DNA of 64,000 bases from Lachnospiraceae bacterium (lineage in GTDB: Bacteria > Bacillota > Clostridia > Lachnospirales > Lachnospiraceae). Under the pieces are notes generated by a model. The model did no database searches and had not been told where the DNA came from. It saw only the letters and a program-made list of their open reading frames with translations. This document shows positions 15,001-30,000 of the stretch, one piece after another. The stretch lies in assembly GCA_014804425.1 (NCBI GenBank), contig JAAUZV010000002.1, forward strand, positions 157,798-221,797, written 5' to 3'. Position 1 is the stretch's first letter, and each line of letters opens with the position of its first letter. Made by a program: the position numbers and the translations under genes.

Positions 15001-18000
15001 AGGAAGCAGTCAAAGCGGGCGGGCCCGTTGTTTTGGACTGCATCATTGCAGAGGACGACAAGGTATTTCCGATGGTATCGCCCGGAAGCTCTATCAGTGA
15101 AGTGTTCGATGCGGAGGATCTGCAAAAAAACACGCAGAACTGAGCAGGCGCAGGGAATCGGTGCGCATAGCATAAAAAGCGCAGAGTGGTAGTCGGCACA
15201 AAAGAGTATAAAGGAAACGAATGAAGACAAACAGATTAAGGGCGGTTCTGATTACCGTGATCAGCGGCGTTCTTGCGACACTTGCCGCGGTATATATATT
15301 TCTTGCCGTTTACTATGCAAAAGGGTATAGTCTCGGAACGTACATCAATGGAATTTATTGTACGGGGAAAACACCCACCGAGGTCAATGCGCTTTTGCAG
15401 GGGGAGCCGGTCCGCGAAGAACTGATCGTACAGATATCCGAGGAAGAACGGGAAATGCTGGATTTATCGGGTGTTTCCAGGCGGATGGATTATATGCCGC
15501 AGTTAGAGCAGCTTCTTGCGAGCCAGAATCCCTTTTTATGGTGCCGGAATCTGTTTGGCTTCGGGCATTATCAATTGGAACCCGAAGTCCTGTTTAACGA
15601 GGAAGCTTTGAATGACGGGATTTTGGCGCTTTCCTGCATGGCGGAGGAAGGTGTGCAGCCTTCCCATGATCTGAACATCCGGTACACGGAGCAGGGCTAT
15701 GTTTTGGAGGATCATACGAAGCATATTTTTGATCGTGAGCGGGCGTTCGAGGTGATCAGGGATGCAGCGATCCACAGAAGAAACCATGTGGATCTTGTTC
15801 AGAAAGGGTGCTATTATGACCTTGCGCTGACACCAGATATGGAGGAGCTGTATGCGGTCTGGGATAAGATCGACGCGTTTCAGTCCTTTTCCGTGAAATA
15901 TCTGTTCGGTGACAGTGAGGAGATCGTGGATGCTTCCGTCACAAGCAAATGGATCATGCTGGATGAGTCGATGGACTTTGTGACGGATGAAAACGGCCTT
16001 CTTGTGTTAAACGAACAGGCAGTTGCCGATTATGTCGCGTCCCTTGCACAGAAGTATGATACTTATGGATTAGAACGGCGTTACGAGACCTATACGGGAA
16101 AGACCGTAACGGTTAATGGCGGAATTTACGGTAATCAGCTTGATCAGGAAGCGGAATGCGCGTATCTGACGCAGGCGTTTTATGAGCACAATACGGCGGA
16201 CCGGGAGCCGGAATATGTGCAGAGGGCACTGTATCAGGGCAGCGATGACGTGGGACCGGATTATATTGAGATAAATTTAACGGAACAGACGCTCTACTAT
16301 ATTAAGGGCGGAGAACTGTTCTTAAAGACGGATATCGTATCGGGCAGTATCCGCTCGGGACACCGGACGCCGTCAAGAATCTGCTATGTGCAGGGAAAAT
16401 ACAGAAATACGGTGCTGCGCGGACCGGATTATGCGTCGTTTGTCTATTACTGGGTTCCTGTTTATAAAGCGATCGGCATTCATGATGCGACATGGAGAAA
16501 CCGTTTTGGTGGGGAAATTTATCTGACAAACGGTTCGCATGGTTGTGTGAATGTGCCGCTTGAGCAGATGAAGATTTTATATGCGGATATTGAAACAGGG
16601 CTCCCCGTGATCCTGTTTTATGAGGATGAGGAGAAAGCGGCTGAATAGTTTAACGCTTTAATTAAACAAAGTTTTTCTTGACGGATGGCTTGAAGAACTG
16701 TAGAATGAAATTTGTTAGCCGACGGTGACGGACGCAGACAGCATCTGAAAGCCGCAGCATGGAAAATGAGGAGGAGAGAACAGTGTCCAGAGTGTATAAT
16801 TTTTCTGCAGGTCCGGCGGTACTGCCGGAGGAAGTATTAAAAGAAGCGGCAGAGGAGATGCTTGATTACAAGGGCTGCGGCATGTCCGTGATGGAGATGA
16901 GCCATCGATCCAAGGTATACGACACCATTATCAAAGAGGCAGAGGCTGATCTTCGGGAGCTGATGAATATTCCGGACAATTATAAGGTGCTTTTTTTACA
17001 GGGCGGCGCGAGCCAGCAGTTTGCCATGATTCCGATGAATCTTATGAAGAATAAGAAGGCGGCTTACATCGTGACGGGACAGTGGGCGAAAAAAGCATAT
17101 CAGGAAGCAAAAATGTACGGCGAAGCGGTTGAGGTGGCTTCCTCGGCGGATCAGACGTTTTCCTACATACCGGACTGCTCCGATCTGGACATTCCGGAAG
17201 ACGCGGATTATGTATATATTTGTGAGAATAACACAATTTACGGCACAAAATTTAAGACGCTTCCGAACACGAAGGGACATGTGCTCGTATCGGACGTATC
17301 CTCCTGCTTTTTATCCGAGCCGGTGGATGTGACAAAATACGGCGTGATCTACGGCGGCGTACAGAAGAATATCGGACCGGCGGGCGTTGTGATCGTGATC
17401 ATCCGCGAGGATCTGATCACGGAGGATGTGCTTCCGGGAACGCCGACCATGCTGCGCTACAAGACGCATGCAGACGCGGACTCCCTTTATAATACGCCTT
17501 CCTGCTACGGAATCTACATTTGCGGCAAGGTGTTCAAGTGGCTCAAGAAAAAGGGCGGACTTGGCGCCATGAAAGAGTATAATGAGAAAAAGGCAAAGGT
17601 TCTGTATGATTTCCTTGATGAAAGCAAGCTGTTTAAGGGGACGGTAAGACCGGAGGACCGCTCGCTTATGAACGTTCCGTTTGTAACCGGAAATGAGGAA
17701 TTGGACGCAAAGTTTGTCAAGGAGGCAAAAGAGGCGGGCTTTGAGAATTTGAAAGGACACAGAAGCGTCGGCGGTATGCGCGCAAGTATTTACAATGCGA
17801 TGCCGATCGAGGGCGTGGAGAAGCTTGTTGCGTTCATGAAGCAGTTTGAAGAGGCAAATTCCTGATTCCGTGATTTGATCATAGAAACAATTGTGAAACA
17901 CAATCAAATGCCCTGTGGGGTATATGACTGCATTTCGCAAAGATCGTATAATGTCAAAAAGAAAGGATAATCCTATGTTTCAGTATTATTGCTTAAATCC

Positions 18001-21000
18001 GATATCCAAGATTGGTCTTGATGAATTCAGTTCCAATTACCAAAAGACAGATGAGATCGAACAGGCGCAGGGCATCCTTGTGCGCTCCGCGGCAATGCAT
18101 GATATGGAATTGCCGAAGGGACTCTTAGCGGTGGCAAGAGCGGGAGCGGGTGTCAATAACATCCCCCTTGACAAGTGTGCGACGCAGGGAATCGTTGTAT
18201 TTAATACGCCGGGCGCAAACGCAAACGGCGTAAAAGAGCTCGTCATTGCGGGTATGCTTCTTGCATGCCGTGACATTAACGGCGGTATCGAGTGGGTAAA
18301 GTCGGCAAAGGATGATGAGAATATCGCAAAGACTGCGGAGAAGGAAAAAAAGAATTTTGCGGGAACGGAGATTGCGGGTAAGAAGCTCGGTATCATCGGA
18401 CTCGGCGCGATCGGCGTCAAGGTCGCGAACGCGGCAAAGCATCTCGGCATGGAGGTTTACGGCTATGACCCGTATCTGTCGGTCGATGCTGCATGGAACT
18501 TGAGCCGTGACGTGAAGCATGTACTGAATGTGGATGAGATTTATGAACAGTGCGATTTTATCACGGTTCATGTGCCGCTGTTAGATGCGACAAAGAAGAT
18601 GATCAACGCGGAAGCGATCGCTAAAATGAAGGATGGCGTTGTGATCTTAAACTATGCGAGAGATCTGCTGGCGGATGAGGAGGCAGTTCTTGAAGGAATA
18701 AAGAGCGGCAGGATCAGAAAATACGTTTCCGATTTTCCGAATACGACGACGGTCGGACAGCCGGGCTGTATCGTAACGCCGCATCTTGGCGCATCCACGG
18801 AGGAATCCGAGGACAACTGTGCAAAGATGGCAGTAAAAGAGATGATGAATTACTTAGAGAACGGCAATATCGTCAACTCCGTAAATTATCCGAATCTGGA
18901 CATGAGCGTATGCACGAATGTGGGGCGCGTAGCGATCTTCCACAAGAATATCGCCAATATGATCACGAAATTTACGGGATGCTTCGGTGAGGCAAATATT
19001 AATATCAGCGACATGATGAACAAGTCACGCGGCGAGGTGGCTTATACCATGATGGATATTGAATCGCCTGCGACGGAGGAGATCATTGAGCGCCTGCAGA
19101 AGATTGACGGCGTATTCCGCGTAAGGGTTGTGAAATAAAAAGGAAGCGAAATTCCAAATAGGTGATACAAGGCTGCGTAGTGAGATCTATGCAGCCTTTC
19201 CACTTTTAATATGGGAAAAACATGAAATACTTTCCTATGTATTGATATTAGGAACGGAAAGGGAGAGCGATTACGATGCCGCTGACAATTGCAATCTGTG
19301 ACGATAATGATGATCAGATCGCCGAGCTTCGCCGGATGCTTGGAGAATGGTCTGCGGACAAGCCTTTTGCACTGAACATTGATGAATATATCAGTGGAGA
19401 GAGCTTTTTATTTTCTTATCCGGACAAGCCGTGCAGCCTGCTTTTGCTGGATATTGAAATGCTGCGGCTAAACGGTATGGAGCTTGCCAAAAAGCTGCGC
19501 TCGCAGGGAGATATGCTGCCGATTATTTTTATAACGGGATATTCCGAATATATGAACGAGGGGTACGAGGTGGAGGCGCTCCACTACCTGTTAAAGCCCG
19601 TGAACAGAGAAACGCTGTTTCGTGTTTTGGACAGATATGTAAAAAAGTATACGCCTGAAAATGAAGTGCTGCTCGAATGCGGAGAACAAATCATTCATAC
19701 TTGTCCGGATCAGATCATGTACTGCGAAGCGTTAGGAAAGAAAACGCAGGTCTGTTTGTCGGACGGTCAACTGCTGCAGTGTAATATGGGGATTGGGGGA
19801 GTGAAAAATCTGTTCGGCAGTGAATTTATTTTTTGCCACCGCTCGTATCTCATCAATCTGCGATATGTGCGCAGTATCGGGAAAACAGAAATTTACCTGG
19901 ATGACGGAAAAGTCCTTCCGCTTTCCAGACGGCTTTACAGAGAAATCAATGAGAAGTTTATTGCTTTTTACACAAAATAAAGGATGGACGATAGTATGAA
20001 AATCATGATGATCACCATCGCGGCGGTATTATTGTGCCTGATCTTTGTGGCAGGACTGCTGTTTCTGCGTCAAAGGCTTTATCATATGATTGACCGCCGC
20101 ATAGAGCGGTTCCAGAGCGAACAGATTGAAAAGCAGGTTTTGGAGCTTCAGAATATGTATCGTCAGGTGCGGGGATGGCGGCACGATTACCGGAACCATA
20201 TCCAAAATATGAGAATTCAGCTTTCCAGAGGGAATTATGAAAAATTGTCGGAATATCTGGAAAGTCTTGCAGACGATCTTGATACTGTGGATACGGTGAT
20301 CAAAACAGGCAATGTGATGGCGGACGCCATTTTGAACAGTAAGCTTGGCGTCGCGAAAAAGCAGGATATTGTGATCAACGTCAAAGCGAGCATTCCCGAT
20401 CAAGTACCCATGAGCGATGTGGAGCTCTGCTCGATACTCGGAAATCTGCTTGATAACGCCGTGGAGGCATCCTCCTTACTGCCAAAAGGGGATCGTTTTA
20501 TGCGGGTTTATATTGGCAGGCTGAAAGGTCAGTTTTATCTTTCTGTCCAGAATTCGGCGGGAAGGGTGCGCCGGGTAAAAGGGGAGTATCTTTCCACCAA
20601 GAAAGGGGAGCATGGCTACGGCTTATTCCGCATTGACCGTATTGTAAAAAAATATAACGGATATGTAAATCGTCAGAATGAAGAAGGAGTTTTTGCAACA
20701 GAAATCATGATACCGCTTACAGAAACTTGAGATTAGGATGAATGCCGTTCATTCCGTATTTTGACCGTTCGTTCCGAAATGGACATGAACGGTCTTTTTT
20801 TGAGTATGATATGGGTATCAAATGGCGGAAGAAGCAAAGGGTGGGGATTGATATGTCAAAAAAGCGTGTAAAGATTGCAAAATATACAAAAGAAAAGAAT
20901 GCCGAGGCATGGCGGAAATTCCGTGAGGAGCAGGCAAAGATCAAATACAGTATGTTCAATAATATGCGCTATATGATCATGGAAACGAGGCGTAACGCAA

Positions 21001-24000
21001 AAGGCTTTTTCTATTGTATGCTGCTGCTTCTTATTTTGGAGCTGATGGGGAATCTTCTGGAAACGTATACGGATAAATATGTGATAGAATTTGCACTTGG
21101 CACTTCATCACGGATCACGCTGGGCGTCATCTGTGTCGTGATCATTTCTGTCAGACAGCTTGTTCAAATTCCCTTTCGCTCGGGGCATATGTATGCTACC
21201 TTTGTTGGAAAAATGCGTTTGCGCAATTCCCTGCTCGGGCAGCTGATGAAAAAGAAAATGTCCATCTCGTATGAAAGTACCGAGAATACGAAAATAAATG
21301 ATATGCTCAACAAGGCATCGGAAGGAGCTGAAAAAACTGCTGATGCGGGGCTTTTTATGATGCGGGATACCATCCTTGCGGTGCTGCAGATCGCAGCCTA
21401 TAGCGGTATTCTTTCCATGCTAAGCCCCGTTTTGATCCTCATCATTGCATTGCCCGCGGTTGCGGGATACCGCATTAACCGCCATAAAATGATGTGGATA
21501 TGGAATATGGCTGACAACTGGCAGAATTATGACCGGCAGATGGAATATGTAACAAATGTCGGCAGCAATTTCCGCGAGGCGAAGGATATTCGCATTTTCG
21601 GTATGCAGCAATGGTTTGACCGTGTTTATCACCGGGTTTTTGATCAGCGGACCGGATGGTTTGAGCAGCAGGATGAATGGGAACTGCGGCACAATCTGTT
21701 AGAGACGACTGTCACGTCGATCGGAAATGTAGGTGCGATGGTGTATATCGTCTATCTTGTTATGAACGGCAGAATCGGCGCGGGAGATTTTGTATTGTAT
21801 TTTAACTCTGTCGCCATGCTTTGCATGGCAGTGAGAAATCTGTGTGAGAGATTCAGCGCGTTTAACTGGCTTTCACAGGAGATTTTCTATCTGAGAGATT
21901 ATTTAGAATTAGAGGAAAAAGCGGGAAAAGGTGGGGAAAAGGAAGTCCCGCAGGGGCAGTGTGAGATCGAATTTAAGCATGTGAGCTACACCCATTTTGG
22001 TGCGGAGAGACCTGCAATAAAAGATATTTCCTTTAAGCTGGAGAAGGGAGAAAATCTTGCGGTCGTAGGCTTAAACGGTGCGGGGAAAACGACACTCATT
22101 AAGCTGATGTGCGGTCTGTATGAGCCTACCGAAGGGGAGATCTTATTAAACGGTACGTCTATCGGTGAATATAACAGAGAGGAATATTTCAAAATTTTCA
22201 GCACGGTTTTTCAGGATATTGACGTTCTGCCCGTAACGATCGCGGAGAACATTGCGGGCAAGAAGTGGGAGGAAATTGACTTTCAAAAGCTTTATGACTG
22301 CATGAAGAAATCAGGGATTGATCAAAAGATAATGAGCCTGCCGAAAAAGGAGCGCACCCGTCTTGTTAAAAATCTTTACGAAGATGCAACGGATTTTTCG
22401 GGGGGACAGATGCAAAAGCTTGCCCTTGCGAAGGCACTCTATAAGGATGCTCCGGTGCTTTTGCTGGACGAGCCGACCGCTGCGCTTGACCCCATCGCGG
22501 AGCAGGAAATGTATCTGAGTTATGCAGAATTTTCAAAAGGAAAATCAAGTGTCTTTATTTCCCACCGTCTTGCGTCCACCCGGTTTTGCGACAGGATCAT
22601 CCTGATCGCGGACGGGCAGATCAAAGAGGAGGGCAGTCATTCTTCCCTTATGGAGCTTGGCGGCGCTTATGCGGAACTTTTTCATATGCAGAGCAGCTAT
22701 TATCATGATAACGGATTGGAGGGGAATGGGGATGAATAAACAAAAAATGCGGGAAAAGCTCTATATGGTAAAGCGCTGTCTGAAAATAACAGATCTTGCG
22801 GACAAGGGTTATACTGTAAGGCAGATTGCATTACAGGTTCCCACAATCTTGCAGGAGTATCTTCACATTTTTATTACCATGAAGATCATTGATATGGTGA
22901 TTGAAGCCAAACCGCGTCAGGATATCATCTTATTTACCTTGATCACCGGCTTGATCGAATGGGTTCTTTTTTGCTTTAGACATATGATAAAGAGACGTGA
23001 TAACTGCCATGAGTTTGCACTGGAGAAAAATAAGCGGAAAATGCTTTTGGAGAAAATGTACAATATGGACTATGTGCATCTTGAGAATCCCGAAATGTAC
23101 ATCCAATATGAGCGGGCATATAATGGCATGGGCAGGATGGGGAATGTCATATTGAGGCTGGAGGACATTGCATGCGGACTGATCACGGCGGTTATGGGAT
23201 TGCTCCTGATTGCGCCTCTCGCAATAAAAGATACGCCAAAAACACCGGGATTCTGGGGATTTGTGAATTCGAACTGGGGACTGATTTCCGCAATCTCTTT
23301 TGCAGCATTGTTAGAAATGATAAGAGCGCTTGCACCCAGTAAAAAGGCGGTCAAATATCTGGCATTTATTCAAAATGACAAAGAGGTTCTGCAATACGCA
23401 AGAACGTCATTATATTATAATGGAAACGTGATCCAAAATTACCGCAACGGTAAAGATGTGCGCATTTACGGCGAGCAGGATATGATTTTGAATGAATATC
23501 ATAAAAATTCGGAGGGATGGCTTGGCGGATGGGAAAAGGGGATAAAAAAAATCCTCTTGGCCAATTTCGGAATCGAAGGAATCACGCTGGTCTCCAATAT
23601 CCTGATGTATGGCTTTGCAGCGGCAAGGGCGATCACGGGCGCCCTTACGGTGGGAGAGATCACCGGCTTTGTGATGTATTTTTCAAGGATACGGAACGGC
23701 ATAACAAGAATTGCGAGCGGATTTGGGGAACTATCCATCAACTGGGAATATATGAAATATACCTTTGATTTTCTGGATATTCCCGATGAAAAATACAAGG
23801 GTACCATTCCGACAGAAAAGCGGGACGACAACGAATATGAGTTTGCGTTTCGGCATGTATATTTTCGATATCCGGGTTCAGAGCAGTACGCGTTGCAGGA
23901 TGTGAATCTGAAATGGAAGATCGGTGAGAAAATGGCGCTTGTGGGGAAAAACGGCTGCGGGAAATCAACGCTGGTGAAGCTGCTCTGTCGTCTTTATGAC

Positions 24001-27000
24001 CCGACTGAGGGAGAAATCACGCTCAATGGAATTGATATCCGAAAATATCAATACGAGGACTATATGGCGCTGTTTTCGGTCGTGTTTCAGGATTCCGGGT
24101 TATTCTGTTTCAGTATGGCGGAGAATGTCGCCGCAAGCGTGGAATATGATGCCGGACAAGTTACGGACTGCGTGACGCGGGCCGGTTTAGGAGAATGGCT
24201 TGGCGGAATGGATAAGGGAATAGAAACCTGCCTGTATAAGAATTTCGACGAGCATGGTGTTGAAATTTCGGGAGGAGAAGCGCAGAAGCTATGCCTTGCA
24301 AGGGCAATCTATAAAGGCGCGCCGTTTATCGTTCTGGATGAGCCCACAGCCGCGCTTGATCCGATTTCAGAGCATGATATTTATACAAAATTCAACGACA
24401 TTGTGGGGACGAGAACGGCGGTATATATTTCCCACAGACTTTCTTCCTGCCGGTTCTGTGATGAAATCGTCGTGATGGAGAACGGCACTGTTGCTGAGAG
24501 GGGTTCGCACAATTCGCTGCTGGAACAGGGCGGGGTATATAAGGCGCTTTGGACTGCGCAGGCGGAGTATTATAAGGATACGGCGGGAGAGCTTTATATA
24601 TAAAAAGATTGGCGCGGCCGCGCCAATCTTTTTCAGTTAAAATCCTTAAACCGTTCGATCATCTCCGCATATTGTTCTTTGATCTTTAAGTACAGACCGA
24701 TCGTATTTTCCTTTTCTTTCTCAAATTCGGCAATCACCTGATCGTAATGAGTCATCAGAGTTTCCACGGTGCTCTTATTGATCTTGCCGTTATCCGCATC
24801 GCCCTGTATGATGCTCTGAATTTTTTCTTTTGGGAAAGCATCCTTATAGCTTCGCTTTCCGTAGAGTGCGCTCAAAATATCCGCAACGGCAACAATCTGC
24901 TGCGGCAGTGTGAGCTGGTCGCCGGTTAAGCCCTTGTGGTAGCCGCTGCCGTCTAATTTCTCATGATGCCGCACCGCGATCTGTAACACATCATTGTCAA
25001 CGATCCCTTCCAAGATCATCTCCGTGATCCGGACATGCGCTTTCATGATCTTCATATCCTGATCGGAGAGCCGTCCCGGCGATTCCAAGATATGAAGCGG
25101 AATGGCGATCTTACCGAGATCGTGCAGCAGCGCGCCGTAATAGAGATCCCTTAAATCCTTGCCGCTAAGCCGTTTTAAGCGTCCGAGCTGCTGGGCAAAA
25201 TTAACGGTTGCAAGCGTATGTACGACGGTATGCTCGCTTCTAAAATCGATCGTGTAAACAAGCATTTCCAAAAAGCCTTTTTTATATTGCTCGGAAAAGG
25301 CCCTCTTTGCAAGCAGCTCCTCCATTTCCTGGCGATAGCTTCCGTTCACCAGATTGTCGGTGATACCGAAGCGCGCCTCCGCTTTCCAAAAAAGATCAAG
25401 CGCATCGCCGGAAAATTTAATATCGCGATAGAGCGTGAAATAGTCCTTTTCCAGATTTTCTTCTTTTAAATGGAGAAACGTATCCATCTTGTCGGCAAGA
25501 TTGAGGCATTCGATAATATGCTTAAAGCGGCTGTGTATCAGACCGTATTTGTTGTAATCCAAATGGTGGTACAGTACAATTTCCGCCTTGTCACCCATGG
25601 GAGAGAGATATTTGAGAAAAAGAAAACCGTAAATGGAATGCGGCCAGAGATTCTTTGTCTCAAAATCCACGACATTTTTGACGTTTGCCTCTTTGTAGAG
25701 ACCGATATCGTGAAGAATGCCGAGCATCGTATAATCGACAAGCTCCTGTTCGGTGTAGCGCTGCTCGCATTCTAACATTTTGAACAGGATATAGCCTGTG
25801 ACGTCCCCGTGATTCATGATCTTGGGATTAATGATGCTGAGCGTTTTTCTGATGATCTCATTGACATCTTTGCTGCTGATAATACTCATAGTCTGGAAGT
25901 TTCCCTTCTTTTGCAAAAAAACAACTGGAGCAGCGGAAACAATTTCAGTGTTCGTCCCCTAAGTCACCGTATTGCGTCATGTTTCCGACAGTATTTTGAA
26001 ATTTCCGTTCCCGCTCAACGGAAGCCTCGCTTGCGAGGTCCATATATTTGATAAAAACCTCCTCAACACTCATGCTGTTTTCCATCGCCAGCTCCTGCAT
26101 AACGGGGCGGAGCTTCTGGAGCTGGTAACTGACCTGTGTTTTCTGCGGATCGATATGGTCGAGCACCTGATTGGCATAATCGTTGATACGTTCTAAAAAC
26201 TGTTGATCTTCCTTTGTCATGTCCATGCCTCCTGAAAAAGAAATGCTAGTGTCATCATAACATCTGCGTATCGCAATGTCAATTTTCATCTTTTTATTGT
26301 TTCTATGCGCTTCTTCTGCTAAAATAGATAAGAACGCTTTGCGTTCTTTGATTACGAATCTGCCCAAATTACAAGGAGATTATAAGAAAAGATGGCTAAG
26401 ATCAGACCGTTTCAGGCATGGAGACCGGCAAAAGGGCGCGAACAGTCCGTTGCGGCGCTCCCGTATGATGTGTATTCTTCCATGGAGGCGCGCGCCGCGG
26501 TGGAGGGACGTCCCGATTCTTTTTTACATGTGGACAGGCCGGAGCTCTTTTTTGAGCCCGGGCATGATATGTATGCACCGGAGGTTTATGAGCATGCGCG
26601 CACGCTTTTGTGGGATATGGCAAAGCGCGGTGTGTTTGTAAAAGAGGAGCGTCCCTGCTATTATCTGTACCGTCAGACGATGAACGGACACAGCCAGACG
26701 GGGATCGTCGGCTGTGCCGCTGTGGATGATTATGTAAGCGGTGTGATCAAAAAGCACGAGAATACCAGGGCGGAAAAGGAGGAGGACCGCATCCGCCATG
26801 TGACGGCATGCGGCGCGCAGACAGGACCTATTTTCCTTGCGTATCGCCGTAATGAAGCGCTTTCGGAGCTGATCGCGCGGAAGACGGATACGCCGCCCGA
26901 ATATGATTTTGTCTCGGAGGACGGGATCGGACATACGGGCTGGGTGATCGCGGATGATGAGGATATCCGGACGGTGCAGGACGCGTTTGACGCCATGGAC

Positions 27001-30000
27001 AGCATTTATATTGCCGACGGGCATCATCGCTGTGCGTCCGCAGTCAAAGTCGGACTGGCAAAGCGCGAGGAACATCCTGACTACGACGGCAATGAGGAAT
27101 TCAATTCTTTTTTGTCCGTGCTGTTTCCGGATGAAGAGCTTACGATCCTTGATTATAACCGTGTGGTAAAGGATCTGGGCGGATTGACAAAAGAGCAGTT
27201 TCTTGCACGGCTGAAAGAGCATTTTACGGTGGAATTCTGCGGTGCGGTCAAGGTAAAACCGGATAAAAAAGGAATCTTCGGCATGGTGATGGAGGACGGG
27301 TGGTATCGTCTGGTCTCAAAACGGACAGAGCAGCTTTTGAGCGAGGCGGCGGAGCATCCGGTGGAGGCGCTGGATGTGTCTGTTCTGCAAAATGACTGTC
27401 TCGCCCCGATCCTCGGCATCACGGACCCGAAAACAGATCGTCGGATTGATTTTGTCGGCGGCATCCGGGGGCTGGAGGAATTAGAGCGGCGGGTGAGGGA
27501 GGATTGCGCCGTGGCGTTTGCCATGTATCCGACTTCCATCGACGAGCTGTTTGCCGTGGCGGATAAGGGACTTTTGATGCCGCCGAAATCGACATGGTTT
27601 GAGCCGAAGCTGCGGAGCGGTTTATACATTCATCAATTTTGAGACCGGTATCGGCGTTTGCCGTAATGATTTTGAAAAGAGAAGATTGAAGAAGGTGGGG
27701 AAAACGGAATGACAAAAAAATTATACCGTTACATGAACTGGCGTGAGATGGAGGGCATTATTTATTCGGATACGGATGAGCCGGGCGAACTGCTCGGACC
27801 GCATGCGGCAGGCTCCCAGACATTGGTGCAGACATTTCTGCCGGGAGCGGACAAGGTCAGTGTGATGATGGGAGATCCGGAGAAGGAATATCCGATGGAG
27901 CTTGCGGACGAGGAGGGCTATTTTGCCGTCCTGCTTCCCGTCAAAAAGCAGCCGGAATACCGCTTTAAGGTGACATCGAAAGAGACAAAAGAGGTTTTAT
28001 ATCTGCATGATCCCTATGCCTATCCTGCGGGAGAATGTCTTTATTCGGAAGAGAAAAAGCTTACCGGGGCGGAGGATACCTTGAGCGATCCGGCACAGAT
28101 GCAGTTATTTCATATGGGGACGCAGTATCATGCATGGAAATATATGGGGGCACACCGCGCCGTATGCCGCGGCGTGGCAGGCGTGCTATTCCGCGTTTGG
28201 GCGCCGGAGGCCGTGCGCGTCAGCGTGATCGGCGCATTTAACGGCTATGACGGACGCGTGCATCAGATGAACCGCAGCACGGTCACAGATCTGTTTGAAT
28301 TGTTTATTCCTGATCTGGAGGCGGGGATCGGCTATCAATATGAGATCCGCAAAAAGAACGGAGACATCGTCATAAAGGCGGAGCCCTATGCGACAAAGTT
28401 TTATGATGACTGCGGCGAGGAGGAGCATCATTATCTGCTCGCGCGTCTGGAACGGGAAGATTATGCATGGAAGGACGGCGCATGGAAAAAGAAGCAGATC
28501 TATCAGGCGGGCGGTGCGCTCCATATCTGTGAACTATCCGCAGAAGCGCTGTTTGGCGGTGAGACAGAGGAAAAAAAGCGCATGGCAGCGCTTCAGACAA
28601 AGGCAAAGAAATTAAAGGAAGCCGGTTATACGCATGTCAGCTTACAGCATACCATATTGGAAAATACGAATAACCACAGTGTTCATGAGACCGTGGCGTT
28701 CTATGCGGCAGGCGTGTATTTTGAGAGTACGGCCGTGTTAAAAGCGGCGGTTGACGCACTGCATGCGGAGGGGCTTTCCGTTATATTTGAGTGGGCGCCG
28801 GGATGCTTTTCCAAGGCGGGCGAGCTGCTCTCGGAATATGACGGCAGCTGCCTGTATGAGCATTTGGACATCAGACAGGGATTTCATAACCGTTATCAGG
28901 TCAAACTGTTTCAGTATGCAAGACCTGAGGTAAAATCATTTTTGCTTTCCTCGCTCGGATATCTGATCGAGGAACTGCATGCCGACGGTATCCGTGTGTG
29001 CGATACCTCGTTCATGCTTTATCTTGATTACGGGAAACAGAACGGAGAGTGGATCGCGAATCTGTACGGCGGAAACGAGAATCTTGATGCCATTGCCTTT
29101 TTGAAAAACGCCGTGTCCATGGTAAAGAATGCGTATCCCGATGTGCTGATGATCGCGGATGAAGCGTCCGGCTGGCAGAATCTGACGACGCCGCTTGCAG
29201 AGGACGGCTTCGGGTTTGATTATAAATGGAACTATGCGCTTGTCAATGATCTGCTCCGCTATCTGACAATTCCGTACGGCGACCGCAGGAATGCGCATCA
29301 TGAGCTGACGCTTTCCTATCTTTATATGTATAAAGAGCGTTTTATCAATGCACTCAGCGGGGATTATATCCTAAAATCCGACTGCGGACTTGCCTGCATG
29401 AATATCGAGGATGCATCCCTGCGGGCATCGGCGGCAAGGCTTCTTCCGGCGTATCTGATGGTGCATCCGGGAGCAAAGCTGCTGAATACGGACTTTCTGC
29501 CGCAGGGAATGGACGCGTATCTGACGGCGCTGAATCAGTTCTATCTTTCCAGTCCCGCGCTCTATACATGGGATGAGCGGGAGGAAGGATTTGAGTGGAT
29601 GAACGCCATTTCCGCAAATGAATCGGTGCTGCTGTTTTCACGCAAAAGCCCGGAGCAGACCTTACTGGTCGGCGTGAATTTCTCGGATCAGGCATGGATG
29701 TCCCATAAATCCGGGGTACCTGCAGACGGAAAATATAAGGAGATCTTTAATACGGACAGTGAAGAATTCGGCGGGAGCGGCATCGTAAATGCGCGTGTCC
29801 TAAAGGCAAAAAAGGATGAATGCGATACGAGGGAATATTCCATTCGCATCAATTTGGCGCCGATGTCCGTCGCGGTACTTGCCTATGTGCCGTATACCGA
29901 GAAAGAGCTTTCTTTGATGCAGGAGAAAGAGGAGGAGCGTAAACGCAAGCAGGCGGAGGCACAGCGCAAAAAGGACCAGCTGAAAAAGAAAAAAGAAAAG